DNA from: CALWZE01 sp964645785
GTDB lineage: Bacteria; Bacillota; Clostridia; Oscillospirales; Ruminococcaceae
NCBI GenBank assembly: GCA_964645785.1
Contig: CAZYAV010000050.1
Coordinates: 1-16,809, forward strand
Direction: 5' to 3'
DNA length: 16,809 nucleotides
Shown: one piece after another, positions 13,452 to 16,809 of the stretch
Layout: each line of letters starts with the position of its first letter
Numbering within the stretch: position 1 is the stretch's first letter
Made by a program: the position numbers and the translations under genes
Notes under the pieces: generated by a model
The model's input: only the letters and a program-made list of their open reading frames with translations
Told to the model about the DNA's origin: nothing
Databases searched by the model: none

Positions 13452-14690
13452 ATGATACGCAAGGTGATCCGAAAGACGGCGGCGCTTGCCCTGTGCGCGG
13501 CGGTGCTCGCGGGCGGCTTTTTGTATCTGCGCGCCGCTTATCTGCCCGACAATATCTATGTGCGGGAAAACGAGAGCTTCAGCTACGGGCAGGGGCTGCT
13601 GACCGTGCGCGCGGACGGGCAGGCGCTTGCGGCGGTTTCCGCAACGGCCGGGGATTCCCGCAGCGCACAGCTCTGCTTGTTCGATATGATTCCGGTGAAA
13701 ACCGTGCGGGTCACAACGGTGGAGGAGACCTGGCTTGTCCCGGGCGGGATGAGCTTTGGGGTCAAGATGTTCACCGCCGGGGTGGTGATTGTCGGGACGG
13801 CCGACGTGCACACAAAGGGCGGCGCGGTCAACCCGGCAAAGGAGGCCGGATTGCAGCCGGGGGACGTGATTTTGACGGTGGACGGCGCGGGGGTGAGCGG
13901 CAATGAGGATATCCTCGCGATTGTCAGCTCAAGCAACGGCCGGCCGCTCGAAATCCGCTACGTGCGGGAGGGCGAGACCCGCACCACCCGCCTGACCCCC
14001 GCGAACGCCCGCAACGGCACCGGCTTCAAGGCCGGCATGTGGGTGCGGGATTCCTCGGCGGGCATCGGCACGGTCACCTATTATAACCGGCAGAGCGGGC
14101 TGGTGGCCGGGCTCGGCCACGGGGTCACCGACACGGACACCGGGCTTGTGCTGCCGGTTGCGAGCGGCGAGCTGGTGCGGGTGACGATAAGCGGGGTGGA
14201 AAAGGGGCGCGCGGGCGACCCCGGCGAGCTGAAGGGGACATTCGAGCGCGAGGCGCCCTTTGCGCGGCTGATTTACAACAGCGAGAGCGGGGTGTTCGCC
14301 CGCTGCACGGACGAGGAGTTCGCTGCAGGGCAGGCGGTTGCCGCCGCACTCAGGCAGGAAGTCGGGGTGGGCGCGTGCAAGATCCTGTGCACGGTGGACG
14401 GCGGCAGCCCGGCATATTACGACGCGCAGATTGAATCGGTCAATCTCTCTGACGCGAACCCGACCCGCAATATGGTAGTGCGCATCACCGACGAAGCCCT
14501 CATCGAGCGCACCGGCGGCATCGTGCAGGGCATGTCCGGCAGCCCGATTCTCCAAAACGGAAAGCTCGTGGGCGCGCTGACCCACGTTTTTGTCAACGAG
14601 CCGACAAAGGGTTACGGGATTTTCATCGAAAATATGCTGTATACCGAGCGATACGCCCTTATAAATGAAAAAAATACGGACTTTACCTGA
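13452..14690 (+). CDS. spoIVB: SpoIVB peptidase (stage IV sporulation protein B)
   Basis: Encodes 412 residues; Bacillus subtilis SpoIVB is of similar size. SpoIVB is a serine peptidase made in the forespore and secreted across its inner membrane; it signals to the mother cell to activate pro-sigma-K processing. An N-terminal basic/hydrophobic segment (about residues 8-28, AALALCAAVLAGGFLYL) is the membrane/secretion signal. A PDZ domain covers about 110-180 (KEAGLQPGDVILTVDG). The S55 catalytic triad is visible: His223 in GLGHGVTD, Asp347 in RITDEA and Ser362 in VQGMSGSPI, spaced as in B. subtilis (236/363/378). The start ATG follows GGAGGG by 11 bases. I saw no convincing sigma-F or sigma-G promoter. 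Adjacency to spo0A is conserved in spore-formers. Confidence 0.96.
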   Translation: MIRKVIRKTAALALCAAVLAGGFLYLRAAYLPDNIYVRENESFSYGQGLLTVRADGQALAAVSATAGDSRSAQLCLFDMIPVKTVRVTTVEETWLVPGGMSFGVKMFTAGVVIVGTADVHTKGGAVNPAKEAGLQPGDVILTVDGAGVSGNEDILAIVSSSNGRPLEIRYVREGETRTTRLTPANARNGTGFKAGMWVRDSSAGIGTVTYYNRQSGLVAGLGHGVTDTDTGLVLPVASGELVRVTISGVEKGRAGDPGELKGTFEREAPFARLIYNSESGVFARCTDEEFAAGQAVAAALRQEVGVGACKILCTVDGGSPAYYDAQIESVNLSDANPTRNMVVRITDEALIERTGGIVQGMSGSPILQNGKLVGALTHVFVNEPTKGYGIFIENMLYTERYALINEKNTDFT

Positions 14691-14693
14691 GCT

Positions 14694-14700
14694 TTCGACA
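14694..14700 (-). promoter_or_regulatory. 0A box (Spo0A binding site) upstream of spo0A
   Basis: TTCGACA on the + strand, i.e. TGTCGAA on the minus strand, an exact match to the 0A box. It lies four bases after the spoIVB stop, ten bases before the predicted -35 and 94 bases before the spo0A start, a position suited to autoregulation. Confidence 0.7.
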
Positions 14701-14709
14701 AAAAAACGC

Positions 14710-14738
14710 TTGCGCGGACTGGTAAATTATGGTAACAT
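14710..14738 (+). promoter_or_regulatory. Candidate sigma-A promoter of spo0A
   Basis: TTGCGC (14710-14715), 17 bases, TAACAT (14733-14738). Transcription would begin about 50 bases before the start codon. I did not find a sigma-H pattern (AGGAnnT with GAAT), which controls spo0A in Bacillus subtilis. Confidence 0.5.
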
Positions 14739-14793
14739 TTAGTCAGGTGATTGGAAGATTGCTAAATAAAGCTCAAGGGAGCCAGAAGAGAAA

Positions 14794-15564
14794 ATGGAGA
14801 ATAAGGTTTCTGTTTTGATTGCGGATTCGAGCGCCGAATTTGGCAGGCCGTGCGCGCTCGAGCTGGAAAAGAGGGGCTTTGCGGTGTCCAGCTGCGAGAA
14901 GGACGGCGCCGCGGTGCTCGAGCGGATCCGCGCGCTGCGGCCGGATGTGGTGGTGCTGGACATGTTCCTGCCCGCAAGGGACGCAATCGGGATTATCGGG
15001 GAGATTCGGGCGGAAAATCCCGCCAAATTCCCGGCTTTCTTCGTCCTGTCCGGCTTTGACAACGCGGTCATGGAGCGGGAGGTCATCCGGGCGGGCGCGG
15101 CGTTTTATATGCTCAAGCCGTTCGACCTCGCCGTTTTGGCCGACCGGATTGCCATGCTGAGCTGCCCAGAAAAGCCCGAGCCGGTGCGGGACGCCTCCGC
15201 CGACCTCGAGATCATGGTCACCGAGATTATCCACCAGATCGGGGTTCCGGCGCACATCAAGGGCTACCATTACCTGCGCTGCGCCATCCTGCTCTGTATT
15301 GAAGATCAGGAGATGATTAACGCGGTGACCAAGCGGCTGTATCCGGCAATCGCCAAGCAGTATAAGACGACCAGCTCCCGGGTCGAGCGGGCGATTCGCC
15401 ACGCGATTGAGGTCGCGTGGGATCGCGGCGATGTCGACACCCTCAACGCCTATTTTGGCTACACCATCCAATCCCTGCGCGGCAAGCCGACCAACTCCGA
15501 GTTTGTCGCGATGATCAGCGACAAGGTGCGCCTCTCGCTGCGGCAGCAGAGCCACGGCGGCTGA
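14794..15564 (+). CDS. spo0A: Spo0A, master response regulator of sporulation
   Basis: Encodes 256 residues (B. subtilis 267). Spo0A is phosphorylated and then binds 0A boxes to start sporulation. The receiver domain spans about 1-120: phospho-acceptor Asp56 (VVLDMFLP), Ser86 in the switch position (VLSGFD) and Lys108 (MLKPFD). Its acidic pocket reads IADSSAEF, so Asp11 is kept but the second acidic residue (Asp11 of B. subtilis) is Ser12. The C-terminal effector domain is strongly conserved, including the recognition helix SRVERAIRHAIEVAW and the ending GKPTNSEFVAMISDKVRL. AAGGGAG lies 12 bases and AGAAGAG three bases before ATG; neither is ideal. A consensus 0A box precedes the gene and a strong terminator follows. 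Confidence 0.97.
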   Translation: MENKVSVLIADSSAEFGRPCALELEKRGFAVSSCEKDGAAVLERIRALRPDVVVLDMFLPARDAIGIIGEIRAENPAKFPAFFVLSGFDNAVMEREVIRAGAAFYMLKPFDLAVLADRIAMLSCPEKPEPVRDASADLEIMVTEIIHQIGVPAHIKGYHYLRCAILLCIEDQEMINAVTKRLYPAIAKQYKTTSSRVERAIRHAIEVAWDRGDVDTLNAYFGYTIQSLRGKPTNSEFVAMISDKVRLSLRQQSHGG

Positions 15565-15586
15565 GGCGCGCGGGCATAAACCTGAA

Positions 15587-15629
15587 CCGGCCGGACGGAG
15601 CCGCTTTGCTCCGTCCGGCCGGCTTTTTT
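15587..15629 (+). terminator. Rho-independent terminator of spo0A
   Basis: A 15-bp perfect stem (15587-15601 with 15608-15622), a six-base loop, then C and six T (15624-15629). It starts 22 bases after the spo0A stop. Confidence 0.93.
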
Positions 15630-15905
15630 GCGCCCTGTGCGCTTCGGCGAGGGGCGCGCCTGCTGCGCCGCCCACGCAGTTCCACAGACAAGATGGCCGG
15701 CCGCGCACCGGGCTCCGTGTCCCGCGGAAAGGCGGGGCGGGCAGCCGCGCACACTTGGGCGCAACGGGCAATGAGGCGCGCGGTACAGCGCGGTTCTGAG
15801 GCGCGCCCGGCGGGGGAAACGCCGCCCGCCGAAGCGCGGGTATTGCGGCGGCCGGAAAAGGGGAAAACTGCCCGGCTGGGCGCGCCGGTTTTGCCCCGCG
15901 GGGTT
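15630..15905. other. Gene-free GC-rich spacer between spo0A and ispDF
   Basis: I see no gene on either strand; minus-strand frames are arginine/proline-rich without domains. Small features only: an inverted repeat CGGCGGG (15808-15814) with CCCGCCG (15825-15831), and TGAGGCGCGC twice, at 15772-15781 and 15797-15806, with a further copy at the spo0A end (15562-15571). Confidence 0.6.
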
Positions 15906-15934
15906 TTGCATACGGGGCGCAGATGTGCTATAAT
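15906..15934 (+). promoter_or_regulatory. Strong sigma-A promoter of ispDF with extended -10
   Basis: TTGCAT (15906-15911), 17 bases, TATAAT (15929-15934), with TGTGC directly before the -10. This is the best promoter match in the window together with the one at 5336. Confidence 0.85.
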
Positions 15935-15953
15935 ATCTTATTCATATGCATGG

Positions 15954-15985
15954 GTGGGGAAGCGGCGCAAAGCCCCCTTCCCCGC
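15954..15985 (+). other. Stem-loop in the ispDF 5' leader
   Basis: GTGGGGAAG (15954-15962) pairs with CTTCCCCGC (15977-15985), nine pairs with one G-T, and GGC/GCC can pair inside the loop. It lies about 12 bases after the expected transcription start and 22 bases before the start codon. No T run follows. A role in mRNA stability or translation is possible but not shown. Confidence 0.5.
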
Positions 15986-16007
15986 GGCTCGAAAGGGGAC
16001 GGCGGGA

Positions 16008-16809
16008 ATGAACGAACGGCCAAAGGTCAGCGCGGTGATTGTCGCGGCCGGCTCATCGGCGCGGATGGGCGGGCAGGATAAGCTGTCCATGCACATCGGG
16101 GACAAAACCGTGCTGGAACGGGCGGTCTCGGCGTTCGCGCGCTGCGGGCGGATTGACGAAATAGTGGTGGTGACCGCACCCGAGCGGCTGGATGCGGTGC
16201 GCGCGCTCTGCGCCCCCTTCCCCAAGCTGCGCGCGGTGGTGGCCGGCGGCGCGACCCGGGTGGAATCCGTGCGCGCGGGGGTGGCCGCCTGCGCGGCCGA
16301 CACGGCGTATTATGCGATCCACGACGGCGCGCGCCCCTTCCCCTCCGACGAGCTGATCTGCCGGGTGATCGACGCTGCCGCCGCGTTCGGCGCGGCGGCG
16401 CCGGGCGTCCCGCTTGTCGACACGGTCAAGCGGGTCGACGGGGACAGCACAGTGGTGGAGACGCCGGACCGCGACGCGCTGCGGGCGGTGTCCACCCCGC
16501 AGGTGTTCGAGGCGGTGCTCTACCGCGCGGCGCTCAAGCACGCGCAGGACGCGTTTGACGACTGCCAGCTGCTGGAGCGGGTCGGCCGGAAGGTGCGCAT
16601 CGTGCCCGGGGAGCGGGACAACATCAAAATCACCGAGCCGGGCGACCTTGCCCGCGCGCGGCAGATTGCGGGTGTCTGCGATTTCCGCATCGGGCACGGG
16701 TACGACGTGCACCGGCTTGTGCCGGGCAGGCGGCTGATTCTGGGCGGGGTGGAAATCCCCTTTGAAAAGGGTCTGCTGGGTCATTCGGACGCCGACGTGC
16801 TCGCCCACG
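16008..16809 (+). CDS. ispDF: Bifunctional IspD/IspF (MEP cytidylyltransferase / MECDP synthase), 3' end outside window
   Basis: Start at ATG 16008 after GGCGGGA; the frame is open to the window end, giving 267 codons. The first ~222 residues are IspD, which couples CTP and methylerythritol phosphate: CTP-binding VAAGSSARMG (residues 12-21), AIHDGARPF, PLVDTVKRVD, STPQVF and ERDNIKITEPGDL. From residue 226 the IspF domain begins without a stop: FRIGHGYDVHRL with metal ligands Asp233 and His235, then GLLGHSDADVLAH with His259 and the metal ligand His267, the last complete codon. IspDF fusions are known in several bacterial groups. With IspH in this window it shows use of the MEP route. The gene follows a strong promoter. 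Confidence 0.95.
   Translation, partial: MNERPKVSAVIVAAGSSARMGGQDKLSMHIGDKTVLERAVSAFARCGRIDEIVVVTAPERLDAVRALCAPFPKLRAVVAGGATRVESVRAGVAACAADTAYYAIHDGARPFPSDELICRVIDAAAAFGAAAPGVPLVDTVKRVDGDSTVVETPDRDALRAVSTPQVFEAVLYRAALKHAQDAFDDCQLLERVGRKVRIVPGERDNIKITEPGDLARARQIAGVCDFRIGHGYDVHRLVPGRRLILGGVEIPFEKGLLGHSDADVLAH

Noticed and set aside
14739..14793. sigma-H promoter for spo0A
   Set aside because: AGGTGATT occurs, but no GAAT follows at the required distance.
1..16809. CRISPR arrays, tRNA or rRNA genes, insertion sequences, phage genes
   Set aside because: I found no regularly spaced short repeats with unique spacers, no T-loop sequences in the spacers, and no transposase or integrase motifs in any frame.

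Overview
The window looks like chromosome from a GC-rich, strictly anaerobic, endospore-forming member of the Clostridia, most likely the Oscillospiraceae/Ruminococcaceae side. This is inferred from gene content and codon use, not from a marker-gene search. Evidence: a class III (glycyl radical) ribonucleotide reductase and its activase; dipicolinate synthase dpaA-dpaB; the sporulation pair spoIVB-spo0A in the order conserved in spore-forming Firmicutes; an IspH-ribosomal protein S1 fusion of the kind known from Clostridia; and an IspD-IspF fusion. Nearly all genes lie on the + strand, and long minus-strand open frames are shadows of GC-rich coding sequence.

Layout. 1-1463: 3' part of nrdD, then nrdG overlapping it by 8 bases, closed by a perfect terminator. 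1464-2048: GC-rich non-coding stretch with a degenerate ~120-bp tandem repeat and a short 22-bp tandem repeat. 2058-2420: small unknown membrane protein. 2552-3319: AT-richer island with an XRE-type regulator carrying four membrane segments, with two inverted repeats in its promoter region. 3320-3643: no recognisable gene, ends in a terminator. 3700-5290: dpaA-dpaB behind a promoter resembling the mother-cell sigma-K/sigma-E type. 5336-9973: tightly packed operon of an HI0933/BaiN-type flavoprotein, cmk, plsC and the ispH-rpsA fusion, all with overlapping start/stop codons. 9974-10512: hairpin-rich spacer and a 57-residue two-helix membrane protein. 10513-13355: leader region with a candidate 14-codon leader peptide, then a Ca2+-type P-type ATPase. 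13386-15629: spoIVB and spo0A, with a consensus 0A box and a sigma-A-like promoter before spo0A. 15630-16809: long empty spacer, strong promoter, and the 5' part of ispDF, cut by the window end.

How the genes fit together. The operon at 5336-9973 combines nucleotide (Cmk), phospholipid (PlsC), isoprenoid (IspH) and translation (S1) housekeeping functions. IspH and IspDF are both enzymes of the MEP isoprenoid pathway. SpoIVB, Spo0A and DpaAB act at three points of sporulation: commitment (Spo0A), the SpoIVB signal that triggers pro-sigma-K processing, and dipicolinate synthesis in the mother cell under sigma-K.

The observations most worth following are: (1) a proline/arginine-containing leader peptide with a strong ribosome-binding site and downstream stem-loop ahead of the P-type ATPase; (2) an AT-rich island inside ispH with a promoter-like sequence, followed by an internal ribosome-binding site and ATG exactly at the IspH/S1 junction; (3) a Spo0A receiver domain lacking one acidic-pocket residue while its gene keeps a perfect 0A box; (4) the degenerate ~120-bp intergenic repeat; and (5) the double-dyad control region of the membrane-anchored regulator. 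I saw no clear evidence of a wholly new multi-gene system.
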